Source of the DNA: an uncultured Ruminococcus sp.
GTDB taxonomy: Bacteria; Bacillota; Clostridia; Oscillospirales; Ruminococcaceae
Length of the DNA stretch: 64,000 nucleotides
Direction: 5' to 3'
Assembly: GCA_947627175.1 (NCBI GenBank)
Contig: CANQVA010000005.1
Coordinates: 62,001 to 126,000 of the forward strand
Shown one piece after another: positions 35,696-44,736 of this stretch. A program made the position numbers and the translations under genes. The notes under the pieces were generated by a model. That model ran no database searches. It was not told the DNA's origin and saw nothing but the letters and a program-made list of their open reading frames with translations. The first letter of the stretch is position 1; the number at the start of each line of letters is the position of its first letter.

Positions 35696-36034
35696 TTATG
35701 TATTTTTGTCAACTTCATGGAACTTCTTGAGATTACCGATTTTTTCGTTTCTCTCGTCAAGAACCTTTTCAACGTCCGACCATTCAAGCCCCTGATTTGC
35801 ACAGAGTACCATAACGTGATACAGTAAATCGTTGATTTCGTTCATAAGTTCGTTGTTGTCACCGTTCTTTGCGGCGATAACAGTCTCCGTTGCTTCCTCG
35901 CCGACTTTCTTACAGATTTTGTCAACGCCCTTGTCGAAAAGATAACAGGTATACGAATTTTCAGCGGAAGTACCGTTTTCGTACTGTTTTTTTCTTTCCT
36001 TGATTACTTCAAAAATTTCTTCATAAACAGTCAT
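35696..36034 (-). CDS. hisE: Phosphoribosyl-ATP pyrophosphatase
   Basis: The second step of histidine synthesis, removing pyrophosphate from PR-ATP. This is the stand-alone HisE of 112 residues. The MazG-like metal site is KKVGEEATETVIAAKNGD, and NDLLYHVMVLC follows. AGGAGAATT precedes the ATG. It lies three bases after hisI and is the last gene of the his operon, before the shared terminator. Confidence 0.95.
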   Translation of the reverse strand: MTVYEEIFEVIKERKKQYENGTSAENSYTCYLFDKGVDKICKKVGEEATETVIAAKNGDNNELMNEINDLLYHVMVLCANQGLEWSDVEKVLDERNEKIGNLKKFHEVDKNT

Positions 36035-36037
36035 TTT

Positions 36038-36385
36038 TCAATTCTCCTCATTGTTATAGATTTCGTTAAAGAAACAGCTGTAACTTCCCGTATGACAGGC
36101 AACGCCCGTCTGTTCAACATTTACAAGAAGTGTATCGTTATCACAGTCACCGTAAATTGATACGACTTTCTGTAAATGTCCAGAAGTTGCACCCTTGTTC
36201 CAGTATTCCTGCCTTGACCTGCTCCAGAACCATGTGTATCCCGTTTCAAGAGTCTTTTTCAGGCTCTCCTTGTTCATGTATGCAAGCATGAGGACTGTTT
36301 TTGTATTGACCTCATAGCAGATTGCAGGAATAAGTTCACCCTTGACGAAAAATTTGTCAAGGTCATTCAAATCAATTTTAACCAT
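36038..36385 (-). CDS. hisI: Phosphoribosyl-AMP cyclohydrolase
   Basis: The third step, opening the adenine ring of PR-AMP with zinc. It has 115 residues. [20 protein letters not shown] is the family core, [18 protein letters not shown] follows, and [19 protein letters not shown] supplies the acid and Cys/His ligands. HisI and HisE are separate genes here, not fused. GAAAGGAG precedes the ATG. It directly follows a small acetyltransferase gene. Confidence 0.95.
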   Translation of the reverse strand: MVKIDLNDLDKFFVKGELIPAICYEVNTKTVLMLAYMNKESLKKTLETGYTWFWSRSRQEYWNKGATSGHLQKVVSIYGDCDNDTLLVNVEQTGVACHTGSYSCFFNEIYNNEEN

Positions 36386-36397
36386 TTTTTCTCCTTT

Positions 36398-36802
36398 CTA
36401 AGTCCACAGCGACGTTATAAACATCGGACTTGAATCATCTGATTTTTTAAATCCGCAGTTTTCGTAAAAATCCAGTTCGGCATTATATGCAATAACTGCA
36501 ATTCTCAGATAATCAGAATATTTTTCCTTTACCATTCCGACAAGTTCCCTGCCTATATGTTTATCCTGATATTCGGGATTTACAAGCAGATAATGTACAT
36601 AAGCTGTCATAATTCCGTCGTCCATTGCACATATCATGCCGACAAGTTTATCGCCGTCCCATGCGGAAAATACCGTTTCAAAATTTCTCATTGCCGTAAC
36701 AAGTTTATCGGGATAGTGACCCGACGACCATTCAACAGACAGGAATAAATCTTCAAGCTGTTCACTGCTAAAGTCGTGTGTATCTTTATACACTATTTTC
36801 AA
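36398..36802 (-). CDS. GNAT-family N-acetyltransferase
   Basis: A 134-residue GNAT protein. YLLVNPEYQDKHIGRELVG is the acetyl-CoA loop (motif A), and ELDFYENCGFKKSDDS the usual end of the fold. The substrate is not evident. It starts at a TTG (36802) about nine bases after GGGAGTGG. It is inserted between hisF and hisI in the his operon; nothing suggests a role in histidine synthesis. Confidence 0.85.
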   Translation of the reverse strand: MKIVYKDTHDFSSEQLEDLFLSVEWSSGHYPDKLVTAMRNFETVFSAWDGDKLVGMICAMDDGIMTAYVHYLLVNPEYQDKHIGRELVGMVKEKYSDYLRIAVIAYNAELDFYENCGFKKSDDSSPMFITSLWT

Positions 36803-36806
36803 TTTA

Positions 36807-37139
36807 CTACCACTCCCAATACATTATAAAATTACTTACAAATTTCCACAGTCCCGACCATATGAATATAAAGCCGACGAATGAAACAAGAGTTATCAGA
36901 AATTCAGTCAATAACCTGCGTAACTTTTTTTCCTCGCCCATTAATGACACTATATCCATACAGAATACCGCAAGGCATATTATAAGTGAAAGACTTCCCG
37001 CAACAACACAGAACGGGTGTGCATAGGGGTGTTCGGAAACTTTATAATACAATACACAGAAAACATTTGCATAGCATAACAATCCGAGACTGCCAAATAT
37101 TCCGTATAAAAACGGGTATACTTTTTGAATTTTCTTCAT
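36807..37139 (-). CDS. Small membrane protein with four predicted helices
   Basis: A 110-residue hydrophobic protein of unknown function: segments near [57 protein letters not shown] and a short last one. Its ATG overlaps the hisF TGA (ATGA), so it is translated with the his operon. I do not recognise a family. Confidence 0.6.
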   Translation of the reverse strand: MKKIQKVYPFLYGIFGSLGLLCYANVFCVLYYKVSEHPYAHPFCVVAGSLSLIICLAVFCMDIVSLMGEEKKLRRLLTEFLITLVSFVGFIFIWSGLWKFVSNFIMYWEW

Positions 37140-37891
37140 CTCACTGTAATATTTCTGTTACGGCAGTAGTTTTTTACTTCCTGTACGGTAAGTTCTTTGA
37201 AATGGAACAGTGAAGCCGCCAGTGCAGCAGTTGCCCCTGTTTTTTCAAAGACTTCCTCAAAGTCGTTTATTTTGCCTGCCCCACCGCTTGCAATTACAGG
37301 TATACTGCAATTGTCGCAAACTGCTTTCAGCATCTCAATATCAAAACCGTTTTTAGTACCGTCGGCATCTATTGAGTTAAGACATATTTCACCTGCTCCG
37401 AGCTGTTCAATCCGGTGAACCCAGTCAATAAGGTCAATACCCATGTCAACACGTCCGCCGTTTATGTAAACCGTCCACTTATGGTCGGCGATTTTTTTAG
37501 CGTCGATTCCAACGCATATACACTGACTGCCGAAAATATCAGCACCATCTTTAATAAGCTGTGGATTTTTAACAGCCTGCGAATTTACGGAAACTTTATC
37601 CGCACCGGCTCTTAAAGTCTCCCTTATATCGTCAACTGTCTTTATGCCTCCGCCCACTGTAAGCGGTACAAATACTTTTTTAGCGGTTTCCCTTACAACG
37701 TCGAGGAAAACTCCCCTGCCCTCAAAAGATGCAGTAATATCATAAAATACAATTTCGTCCGCACCCTGTTTATTATATTCTTCTGCACATTCCACGGGGT
37801 CGCCTACATCACGCACACCCTCAAAATTCACGCCTTTTACAACTTTTCCGTTCCTCACATCAAGGCACGGTATTATTCTTTTTGCAAGCAT
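37136..37891 (-). CDS. hisF: Imidazole glycerol phosphate synthase, cyclase subunit
   Basis: Uses ammonia from HisH to form imidazole glycerol phosphate and AICAR. It is a 251-residue TIM barrel. [20 protein letters not shown] opens with the catalytic Asp11 region, [14 protein letters not shown] is the first phosphate loop, and [16 protein letters not shown] the second. [11 protein letters not shown] contains the other catalytic Asp. AAGGAGG precedes the start. It is separated from hisA by two small unrelated genes, which is not the usual order. Confidence 0.97.
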   Translation of the reverse strand: MLAKRIIPCLDVRNGKVVKGVNFEGVRDVGDPVECAEEYNKQGADEIVFYDITASFEGRGVFLDVVRETAKKVFVPLTVGGGIKTVDDIRETLRAGADKVSVNSQAVKNPQLIKDGADIFGSQCICVGIDAKKIADHKWTVYINGGRVDMGIDLIDWVHRIEQLGAGEICLNSIDADGTKNGFDIEMLKAVCDNCSIPVIASGGAGKINDFEEVFEKTGATAALAASLFHFKELTVQEVKNYCRNRNITVR

Positions 37892-37930
37892 TTTTTCAAT
37901 CCTCCTTTTTATAAATCAAAATAGTTGTTT

Positions 37931-38272
37931 TTATTTACAGAAAGTACATTTTTCCGGAAATAAATTACTGATGTCGTATTCCCTGAATATTTTACCTATC
38001 AAGCCGAGTGCAACAAAGTCTATTTCAAATTCATCTGTAGTTTTCGACCAGCAATTACTACAATTCCTGACTTCTATTACTCTTTTTAATCCCCATTGGC
38101 TTCTTTCAGGGAATTTTGAAAACAAATCCTTATGTATAGTTATTTTACCATCGCATATTTTGTCATCGTTGTAATGTTCAGGAACATTCCAGTCAAAACT
38201 TCCATATTTGTATTGGACGATACTTTCATTTTCTAAAGTCAAGTAAGCCCAACCTCCGACACCATAGCTCAT
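37931..38272 (-). CDS. Hypothetical protein with cysteine pairs, in the his operon
   Basis: A 113-residue soluble protein I cannot assign. It is aromatic (YGVGGWAYLTLENES) and has RNCSNCWSK in the middle and EKCTFCK at the very C terminus, two CxxC pairs that may bind a metal. AAAGGAGAA lies before the ATG. It follows the 69-residue membrane gene by 21 bases. A role in histidine synthesis is not indicated; it may be a passenger pair with that membrane gene. Confidence 0.55.
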   Translation of the reverse strand: MSYGVGGWAYLTLENESIVQYKYGSFDWNVPEHYNDDKICDGKITIHKDLFSKFPERSQWGLKRVIEVRNCSNCWSKTTDEFEIDFVALGLIGKIFREYDISNLFPEKCTFCK

Positions 38273-38293
38273 ATTTTTCAGTTCTCCTTTAAA

Positions 38294-38503
38294 TCATTTA
38301 TGAAACATAACACTCGCCATCAACACACCTATAACAATTGAGGGAATTAAAGTTATGTACCCCAATATTCTTAAAGCAATTCCTATTTTTTTATGGTCTG
38401 TCTTATTGTATAGAATTGTTCCAATAATAATAGGAGCTATTCCGATAATCAAAACTATTACAACTGCAATCAACAATACAAACAATAACCCGATAAAAGC
38501 CAT
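38294..38503 (-). CDS. Tiny membrane protein, 69 residues, in the his operon
   Basis: Two hydrophobic helices (FIGLLFVLLIAVVIVLIIG and LGYITLIPSIVIGVLMAS) around a short Lys/Asp loop. AGAGGATGAG lies just before the ATG. No family is recognised. It lies 52 bases after hisA and just before the CxxC protein. Confidence 0.5.
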   Translation of the reverse strand: MAFIGLLFVLLIAVVIVLIIGIAPIIIGTILYNKTDHKKIGIALRILGYITLIPSIVIGVLMASVMFHK

Positions 38504-38555
38504 ATTCTCATCCTCTGAATTTCGATTTATTCTATTATATTAACGTTTTTCTAAA

Positions 38556-39281
38556 TCACCTGACAGCGTATTCAATAGCCTCACGCAAGTCAAGAGTGCC
38601 TTTGTAAATAGATTTACCGCATATAGTACCGTACAAGCCCATTTCTTTGCAGGCAATGATGTCCGCCATTGTATGAACTCCACCGCTTGCGACTATATCG
38701 GCACGACCTTTTGTAGCATCAGAAAGTGCTTTAAGCTGTTCTGTATTCACGCCTGAAAGCGTACCGTCCTTTGAAATATCGGTAAAGATAAAATATTTAA
38801 CGCCTGCGGAAATCATTTTATCAGCAAGTTCAATATAGTTCACATCGGAAGATTCAAGCCAGCCCTCAGTCGCAACCATGCCGTTTACTGCATCAATACC
38901 GACAACAATTTTTTCACTACCGAATTTTTCAACTGCATCGCTTACGAGTTTCGGATTTTTAAGTGCAACAGAACCGAGAATTACCCTTGTAATGCCCATA
39001 TTCAAGTATTCCTGAATAGTTTCAAGACTTCTGATACCTCCGCCGAGTTCAACTTTCAGGTTAGTTTTTTCGGCAACATTAGTATAAATCTTTGTGTTTA
39101 CAGGTCTTCCCTCTTTTGCACCGTCAAGGTCAACCATATGAATCCATTCAGCACCTGCTTTTTCAAAACTCTTTGCAGTTTCAAGGTAATCGCCGGCGAC
39201 TTTTTCGACTGTTGAAAAATCCCCCTTGAAAAGTCTGACGCAGTTGCCGTCTTTAATATCAATTGCCGGTAAAATAATCAT
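38556..39281 (-). CDS. hisA: ProFAR isomerase
   Basis: Amadori rearrangement of ProFAR to PRFAR, the fourth histidine step. It is a 241-residue TIM barrel related to HisF. LPAIDIKDGNCVRLFKGD carries the catalytic Asp near residue 8. VELGGGIRSLETI and ADIVASGGVHTM are the two phosphate loops, and FTDISKDGTLSGVN the second catalytic Asp. Its ATG overlaps the hisH TGA. Confidence 0.96.
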   Translation of the reverse strand: MIILPAIDIKDGNCVRLFKGDFSTVEKVAGDYLETAKSFEKAGAEWIHMVDLDGAKEGRPVNTKIYTNVAEKTNLKVELGGGIRSLETIQEYLNMGITRVILGSVALKNPKLVSDAVEKFGSEKIVVGIDAVNGMVATEGWLESSDVNYIELADKMISAGVKYFIFTDISKDGTLSGVNTEQLKALSDATKGRADIVASGGVHTMADIIACKEMGLYGTICGKSIYKGTLDLREAIEYAVR

Positions 39282-39880
39282 ATAAGACCTCCGAAATTTC
39301 TAAGTATTTTCAGACCCGTTTCACCGCTTTTTTCAGGGTGGAATTGTGCCCCGTATACATATTTTCCGTCATGGACAAGTGCGGGAACCCGTCCGCCATA
39401 TTCACAGTATGCGGAAATATCACTGTCCGCACATTCTGCTTTATATGAATGTACGAAATACACATACTCATTATCACCTATATTTTCAAGCAGTTTGCAG
39501 TCATTGAGTTTTTCAAGCTTATTCCAGCCCATATGAGGTATAATTAAACTTTCACTTTCCATTTTACGCACTGAACCTTTTATAAGTCCCAGACCGTCGC
39601 ATTCCTCAAATTCATAGCCTTTTTCAAAAATCAACTGCATTCCGAGACATATACCGAGAAACGGCTTTTTAACAGCCTCTTCTTTTATCGTTTCGACAAG
39701 CCCGGAATTTTCAAGCATTTTCATTGCTGACGGAAAAGCACCTACTCCCGGAAGTATTACAGCATCAGCCGATTTTATTTTTTCTGCATCTGAAACAAGT
39801 TCACTTTCAAGCCCGAGATAGTCAAGGGCATTTTTTACACTGAAAATATTCCCTGCTCCGTAGTCAATTATTGCAATCAT
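39278..39880 (-). CDS. hisH: Imidazole glycerol phosphate synthase, glutaminase subunit
   Basis: A class I glutamine amidotransferase supplying ammonia to HisF. IIDYGAGNIFSVKNAL is the N-terminal strand, KPFLGICLGMQLIFE contains the catalytic Cys, and VYGAQFHPEKSGETG supplies His and Glu. The 200-residue length is normal. Its ATG directly abuts the hisB TAA, with GGGGG inside hisB as the ribosome site. Confidence 0.97.
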   Translation of the reverse strand: MIAIIDYGAGNIFSVKNALDYLGLESELVSDAEKIKSADAVILPGVGAFPSAMKMLENSGLVETIKEEAVKKPFLGICLGMQLIFEKGYEFEECDGLGLIKGSVRKMESESLIIPHMGWNKLEKLNDCKLLENIGDNEYVYFVHSYKAECADSDISAYCEYGGRVPALVHDGKYVYGAQFHPEKSGETGLKILRNFGGLI

Positions 39881-40474
39881 TTACAAAACCCCCTTTGTTG
39901 AAAGTACAGCACCGTCTGAATTATAGGCAATAGCTTTTTTCAATGCGTGTGCGACTGCTTTATATATTGCTTCTGCCTTGTGGTGGTCGTTATTTCCGTA
40001 AAGCATATTTATATGAAGTGTCATTCCCGAATTGAAAGCAAACGCACGGAAAAATTCTTCCGTCATGCACAAATCATAATCACCGCACGACTGATTAGTA
40101 AAATCGCAGTTGAAAACAAGAAACGGTCTGTTGCTGAGGTCAAGACTTGCCATAGCAAGAGATTCGTCCATAGGTATATATGCCGTACCATAACGCACAA
40201 TTCCCGACTTATTCCCGAGAGCCTGTCCGAGAGCGTAACCGAGAGCGATTCCTGTATCTTCTATTGTGTGATGACAATCAACGTGCAAATCACCTTTTAT
40301 TTTAGCGGTAATGCTTATTCCGCTATGTACTGAAAGTGCTGTCAGCATATGGTCAAAAAAGCCTATTCCCGTTGATATATCAGCGTTTCCCTTATTGTCA
40401 AGAACTACAGATACTTTTATATCTGTTTCTTTAGTTGTGCGGTTTACACTGCCTTTTCTTATAAAATCACTCAT
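39881..40474 (-). CDS. hisB: Imidazoleglycerol-phosphate dehydratase
   Basis: A manganese enzyme dehydrating IGP to imidazole-acetol phosphate. The start at 40474, eight bases after GGAGGA, gives 197 residues, the monofunctional form. STGIGFFDHMLTALSVHSG, DCHHTIEDTGIALG and NDHHKAEAIYKAVAHAL hold the metal-binding His triads. It overlaps the end of hisC by 8 bases. There is no fused histidinol phosphatase domain, and no separate phosphatase gene is in the operon. Confidence 0.96.
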   Translation of the reverse strand: MSDFIRKGSVNRTTKETDIKVSVVLDNKGNADISTGIGFFDHMLTALSVHSGISITAKIKGDLHVDCHHTIEDTGIALGYALGQALGNKSGIVRYGTAYIPMDESLAMASLDLSNRPFLVFNCDFTNQSCGDYDLCMTEEFFRAFAFNSGMTLHINMLYGNNDHHKAEAIYKAVAHALKKAIAYNSDGAVLSTKGVL

Positions 40475-41528
40475 GAACAATTTCCTCCAGTGCCTTAAAT
40501 AATGCATTCATTTCCGTTTCAGTACCTATTGTAATTCTCATATAATTATTTATTCTCGGCTTATTCCAGTAGCGGACGAAAATTTTACGCTTTTTCAGTT
40601 CCTCAAAAATATATTCCGCTTTTATTTTGTGTCTTGCAAAAATAAAGTTACTCATTGAGTCTGTCATTTCAAAACCAAGTTCAGCCAATTTCTTTTTTGA
40701 ATATTCACGGGTATTTATTATTTTGTTTACTGTTTCAGTAAAATATTTTTCGTCACGCACTGTTTCCGCACCGCATATTTGTGTTATAGTATTCATTGTG
40801 TAGGAATTTACAGAAAACTTTACATCATTCATATATTTTATAAGTTTTTCGTTACCCATTGCAAAGCCTATTCTCATTCCCGCCATAGAACGTGATTTTG
40901 AAAATGTCTGTATAACAAGCAGATTGTCATATTTTTCAATAAGGGGTAAACAGCTTTTTCCGCCGAAATCAATATATGCTTCGTCAATCATCACGACTGA
41001 ATCGGGATTTGATTTTATAATATCTTCTATCATGTCAACACTTTCAAGAACACCTGTCGGTGCGTTCGGATTAGGGAAAATTATACCGCCGTTTTCTGTT
41101 TTATAGTCATCGGGGTTTATTGTGAAATCTTCACGGAGGGGACAATTTCTGTACGGAATGCGGTAAACATCTGCCCATACATCATAGAAAGAATATGTAA
41201 TGTCGGGAAAAAGTATCGGCTTATCTGAATTGAAAAACGTCATAAACGCCATTGAAATAACATCATCTGAACCCACTCCGACGAATATCTGAGAGGGCTT
41301 TAAACGATAGCGTTCAGCAATTGCATTTACAAGAATTTCAGAATCGGGGTTCGGATAAAGACGCATCTGTGAAACATCAAAATTATCAAGTATTTCACGG
41401 ACTGACGGAGCAGGCGGATATGGATTTTCATTTGTATTTAATTTAATAATATCCTTTTCTTTCGGCTGTTCGCCGGGTGTATACGGAACAACCCGGCGGA
41501 CATTTTTTTCCCATTTGCTATTATTCAT
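40467..41528 (-). CDS. hisC: Histidinol-phosphate aminotransferase
   Basis: A PLP enzyme transferring the amino group from glutamate to imidazole-acetol phosphate. It has 353 residues. FPNPNAPTG is the aminotransferase I/II loop, VVMIDEAYIDFGG holds the Asp, and IQTFSKSRSMAGMRIGFAMG the PLP lysine. The N terminus VVPYTPGEQPKEKDIIKLNT is typical of HisC. GAAAGGC precedes the start. Confidence 0.95.
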   Translation of the reverse strand: MNNSKWEKNVRRVVPYTPGEQPKEKDIIKLNTNENPYPPAPSVREILDNFDVSQMRLYPNPDSEILVNAIAERYRLKPSQIFVGVGSDDVISMAFMTFFNSDKPILFPDITYSFYDVWADVYRIPYRNCPLREDFTINPDDYKTENGGIIFPNPNAPTGVLESVDMIEDIIKSNPDSVVMIDEAYIDFGGKSCLPLIEKYDNLLVIQTFSKSRSMAGMRIGFAMGNEKLIKYMNDVKFSVNSYTMNTITQICGAETVRDEKYFTETVNKIINTREYSKKKLAELGFEMTDSMSNFIFARHKIKAEYIFEELKKRKIFVRYWNKPRINNYMRITIGTETEMNALFKALEEIVHE

Positions 41529-41551
41529 TTTAACAACTGCCTTTCAGTAAA

Positions 41552-42835
41552 TTATTCAAAACGTACTTTAATAGCGTTTGCGTGGGCGGTCAGACCTTCT
41601 TTTTCAGCTATCAGGACAATATCGTCCTTAACTTCTTCAAGAGCCTCTTTTGTGTAGTAGATATAGCTTGAACGCTTTGTGAAACTTGCTACACCGAGTG
41701 GCGAAAAGAATCTTGCTGTACCGCTTGTCGGGAGTACGTGGTTAGGGCCTGCGAAATAGTCGCCGAGCGGTTCGCTTGCATAATGTCCGAGGAATACAGA
41801 ACCGGCATTATCAAGACTTCCGAGAAGTTCCATAGGATTTTTCATAAGCACTTCAAGGTGTTCGGGTGCTATTCTGTTGGCGAGTTCAACAGCTTTTTCA
41901 CGGCTGTCGGCAATAATTACTGCTCCGTAGCCGTCAAGTGATTTTTCGATAATTTCTTTTCTTGAGAGATATTCTTTTTGACGGTTTATTTCAGCAATTG
42001 TTTCATCAGCAAGTTTTTCACTTGTTGTAATCATTATTGAAGATGCCAATTTATCATGTTCAGCCTGTGACATAAGGTCAGCCGCCGCAAATTTCGGATT
42101 AGCCGTATCATCAGCCATTACAAGAATTTCGCTTGGCCCTGCAATCATATCAATATCAACTGTTCCATAGAGAAGTTTTTTTGCTGTTGCAACATATATA
42201 TTTCCGGGGCCTACTATTTTATCGCATTTAGGAATTTCCTCTGTACCGTATGCAAGAGCGGCAATTGCCTGTGCACCGCCTGACATGAATATTCTGTCAA
42301 CTCCGCATATAGCAGCCGCAACAAGTATATCTTTATTTGGTGTACCATCTTTAAGCGGTGGAGTTACCATTATAATTTCCTTTACGCCTGCAATTTTTGC
42401 CGGTATTGCATTCATGAGTACGCTTGACGGATATGCAGCAGTACCGCCCGGAACATAAAGTCCGACTCTTTCAAGACCTCTGATTCTCTGTCCGAGAATA
42501 ACGCCGTTTTCCTTTGGATTTATAAAACCCTGTTCAACTTGTCTGTTGTGAAAATCGGCAATATTTTCCTGTGCGTTAAGCAGTGCATTGACAAAATCCG
42601 TATCAGCCTCTGTAAGTGCATCATTTATTACTTCTCTTGGCACTTCATAGTACTGCGGAAGATTTCCGTCAAATTTAAGTGTATATTTTTTTACGGCATC
42701 GTCGCCGTTTTCCTTTACGTCCTCAATAATAGCCGAAACTGTTTCAGTAACTTTTTTATTTGTTTCGCCTGCTCTTTTATTAAGTTCATCAAGAAAAGCA
42801 ACTTCATCTTTACCGTTTGCATAAATCTTTTTCAT
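41552..42835 (-). CDS. hisD: Histidinol dehydrogenase
   Basis: It performs the last two NAD-linked oxidations to histidine with zinc. It has 427 residues. RVGLYVPGGTAAYPSSVLM, KCDKIVGPGNIYVATAKKLL and IDMIAGPSEILVMADD are family signatures, and FAGPNHVLPTSGTARF carries zinc-site His. The start is separated by one base from the hisG stop (TAA-A-ATG). Confidence 0.97.
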   Translation of the reverse strand: MKKIYANGKDEVAFLDELNKRAGETNKKVTETVSAIIEDVKENGDDAVKKYTLKFDGNLPQYYEVPREVINDALTEADTDFVNALLNAQENIADFHNRQVEQGFINPKENGVILGQRIRGLERVGLYVPGGTAAYPSSVLMNAIPAKIAGVKEIIMVTPPLKDGTPNKDILVAAAICGVDRIFMSGGAQAIAALAYGTEEIPKCDKIVGPGNIYVATAKKLLYGTVDIDMIAGPSEILVMADDTANPKFAAADLMSQAEHDKLASSIMITTSEKLADETIAEINRQKEYLSRKEIIEKSLDGYGAVIIADSREKAVELANRIAPEHLEVLMKNPMELLGSLDNAGSVFLGHYASEPLGDYFAGPNHVLPTSGTARFFSPLGVASFTKRSSYIYYTKEALEEVKDDIVLIAEKEGLTAHANAIKVRFE

Positions 42836-42836
42836 T

Positions 42837-43466
42837 TTACAGCTCCTTTTCTATAAGTGTAATCAATCTGTCTATTTCGTTTCTTCTGAGTTTAAGACTT
42901 ACTGTATTTACAATAAGTCTTGCTGAAATAGGTGCGACATCTTCAATTACTTCAAGACCGTTTTCTTTAAGCGTTGTACCCGTTTCAACAATATCGACAA
43001 TTCCGTCAGCAAGTTCAAGAAGCGGAGCAAGTTCAACAGAACCTTCAATTTTTATTATTTCAGTGTCCATTCCTTTTTTTTCAAAGAAATTTCTTGCGAC
43101 GTTCGGGTATTTTGTAGCTATAGTCTTTACACCGTAACCGCTGTAAAAATCATAGCCTTTTTTTGTTGCAAGTGCAAACTTACAACGACCGAATCCCAAA
43201 TCAACAAGTTCAAAAAACTTGCCGTTCATTTCCATGATAGTATCCTTGCCGACAACGCCCATATCGCACACACCGTGTTCAACGTATGTTATAACATCGT
43301 TAGCTTTTGCGAGGACTACTTCTATATTTGCATCGGGAACAGGGAGAATAAGCTTTCTGCCCTTTTCATGTATTGCCGTACAGTCAAAACCGAGTTTCTC
43401 AAAAAGTCCGACTGTATCTTTTTCAAGTCTGCCCTTTGTGAGAGCTATTCTTATTGGTTTATTCAT
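42837..43466 (-). CDS. hisG: ATP phosphoribosyltransferase, short form
   Basis: The committed step, joining ATP and PRPP. The start at 43466 (AGGAGG nine bases upstream) gives 209 residues, the short HisG that lacks the C-terminal histidine-sensing domain and therefore needs HisZ. RIALTKGRLEKDTVGLFEKL opens the protein, NDVITYVEHGVCDMGVVGKD is the substrate part and VDIVETGTTLKENGLEVIED the PRPP loop. It overlaps hisZ by 8 bases. Confidence 0.96.
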   Translation of the reverse strand: MNKPIRIALTKGRLEKDTVGLFEKLGFDCTAIHEKGRKLILPVPDANIEVVLAKANDVITYVEHGVCDMGVVGKDTIMEMNGKFFELVDLGFGRCKFALATKKGYDFYSGYGVKTIATKYPNVARNFFEKKGMDTEIIKIEGSVELAPLLELADGIVDIVETGTTLKENGLEVIEDVAPISARLIVNTVSLKLRRNEIDRLITLIEKEL

Positions 43467-44661
43467 CTTCAAAATCCTCCTGATTATCGCTGTCAATAAC
43501 AACAACTCTTGAGATTTTCTTTTCTTTAGCGTATTCACGGACGGATTCAATATCACTGAAAAGTGCGTTTTCAACTATAAGACCCTGCTCACGGAGTTCA
43601 TTTGCTGTTTTTATAGCAGCAACTTCAAAACCCTCTTCCGCATATACAACAGCATCAATTTTAGGCATAGACGGAATAACCCCGTTTTTTTCTATAACTT
43701 TCGCTACTGCGTTTATATTTACCGCAAAACCGACTGCCGGAATATCATAGCCAAATTCAGAAATAAGCCTGTCATAGCGTCCGCCTGAAATTACTTCTTC
43801 ACCATGTCCCTTTAAATATCCTTTGATAATAATTCCGGTGTAGTAGTCTGTTTTATTTACAAGACCCAAATCAACAGTTATTTCGCCGTCGTTTCCGCAA
43901 AATTCAGCAACATCACAATAAATTTCACGGAGTTCATCAAGCAGACGTTTTATATTTTCGTCGGGCATAATTTCTTCTGCCTTTTCAAATACTTCCTCAC
44001 CGCCGAAAAGAGCAGGTAAACTTTTAAGTGCATTTGTAATACTACTGTTTCCGAGAGTGTCGAGAAGGTCATTAAGAGCAGGGAAATTTTTCGTTTCAAT
44101 AAGCATACGGATTTCTTCCTTTATTTTATCGGAAACTTCAAGCCTTCCGACAAGTTCCTTGAAAATACCTATATGACCGATTTCAAGCGAAAATTCCATG
44201 CCGAACGATTTAAGCGATGTGACAGCCGTTGAAATAACTTCAAGGTCTGCCATTTTAAGCTGTGAACCTATAAGTTCAATTCCCGTCTGTACTATTTCAT
44301 CGCTTCTGCCTTTAAGTGCTGGTTCTGTGCGGTAAACTGTCTGATTGTAGAAAAGTTTCAGCGGTAATACAGCATCTCTCAGACGTGTTGCAACTACTCT
44401 TGCTATGGGCATAGTATTATCAGGACGCATGACAAGCAGTCTGCCCTTGCTGTCTGTCAGCTTGTATAAATTTTCCTGCGGGAAATAACGTGAATTAAGA
44501 TTGAATACATCATAAAATTCAAGTCCGGGTGTAATCATTTCACTATATCCGTGACTTTTGAAAATACGGACAAGACTATTTTCAATATCACGTATTACAA
44601 TAGACTCACCGAAAAGATAATCTTTAGTTCCTTCGGGAGTAATAAGGTCATAATTTTTCAT
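43459..44661 (-). CDS. hisZ: ATP phosphoribosyltransferase regulatory subunit HisZ
   Basis: A catalytically inactive histidyl-tRNA synthetase paralogue that forms an octamer with short HisG and binds histidine for feedback control. TPEGTKDYLFGES, YSEMITPGLEFYDVFN, LVMRPDNTMPIARVVATRL and GGRYDRLISEFGYDIPAVGF are class II synthetase-like motifs. Length 400 lacks a full anticodon-binding domain, separating it from HisS. It is the first gene of the operon, 46 bases from the -10 of the promoter. Start at 44661 after GGAGGA. Confidence 0.92.
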   Translation of the reverse strand: MKNYDLITPEGTKDYLFGESIVIRDIENSLVRIFKSHGYSEMITPGLEFYDVFNLNSRYFPQENLYKLTDSKGRLLVMRPDNTMPIARVVATRLRDAVLPLKLFYNQTVYRTEPALKGRSDEIVQTGIELIGSQLKMADLEVISTAVTSLKSFGMEFSLEIGHIGIFKELVGRLEVSDKIKEEIRMLIETKNFPALNDLLDTLGNSSITNALKSLPALFGGEEVFEKAEEIMPDENIKRLLDELREIYCDVAEFCGNDGEITVDLGLVNKTDYYTGIIIKGYLKGHGEEVISGGRYDRLISEFGYDIPAVGFAVNINAVAKVIEKNGVIPSMPKIDAVVYAEEGFEVAAIKTANELREQGLIVENALFSDIESVREYAKEKKISRVVVIDSDNQEDFEDE

Positions 44662-44686
44662 AAGTCCTCCAATCACTTTAGCGTGC

Positions 44687-44722
44687 TAACATGATAACAT
44701 GATAATATGATAACACATTAAC
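44687..44722. repeat. 8-bp tandem repeat over the his promoter start
   Basis: On the plus strand the unit ATGATAAC recurs at 8-base steps: GCTAAC, ATGATAAC, ATGATAAT, ATGATAAC, ACATTAAC. It covers the -10 and the presumed transcription start of the his operon, so it is a candidate operator. Confidence 0.7.
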
Positions 44723-44735
44723 AACACAAAGTCAA
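44707..44735 (-). promoter_or_regulatory. hisZ: Promoter of the his operon
   Basis: Minus strand TTGACT (44730-44735) and TATCAT (44707-44712), 17-base spacer. The -10 lies within the 8-bp repeats. The -35 nearly touches the polC stop codon. Confidence 0.8.
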
Positions 44736-44736
44736 G

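Noticed and set aside
44662-44736. T-box or histidine leader peptide ahead of hisZ
   Set aside because: The leader is under 45 bases and has no His codon run, specifier loop or antiterminator pairing.
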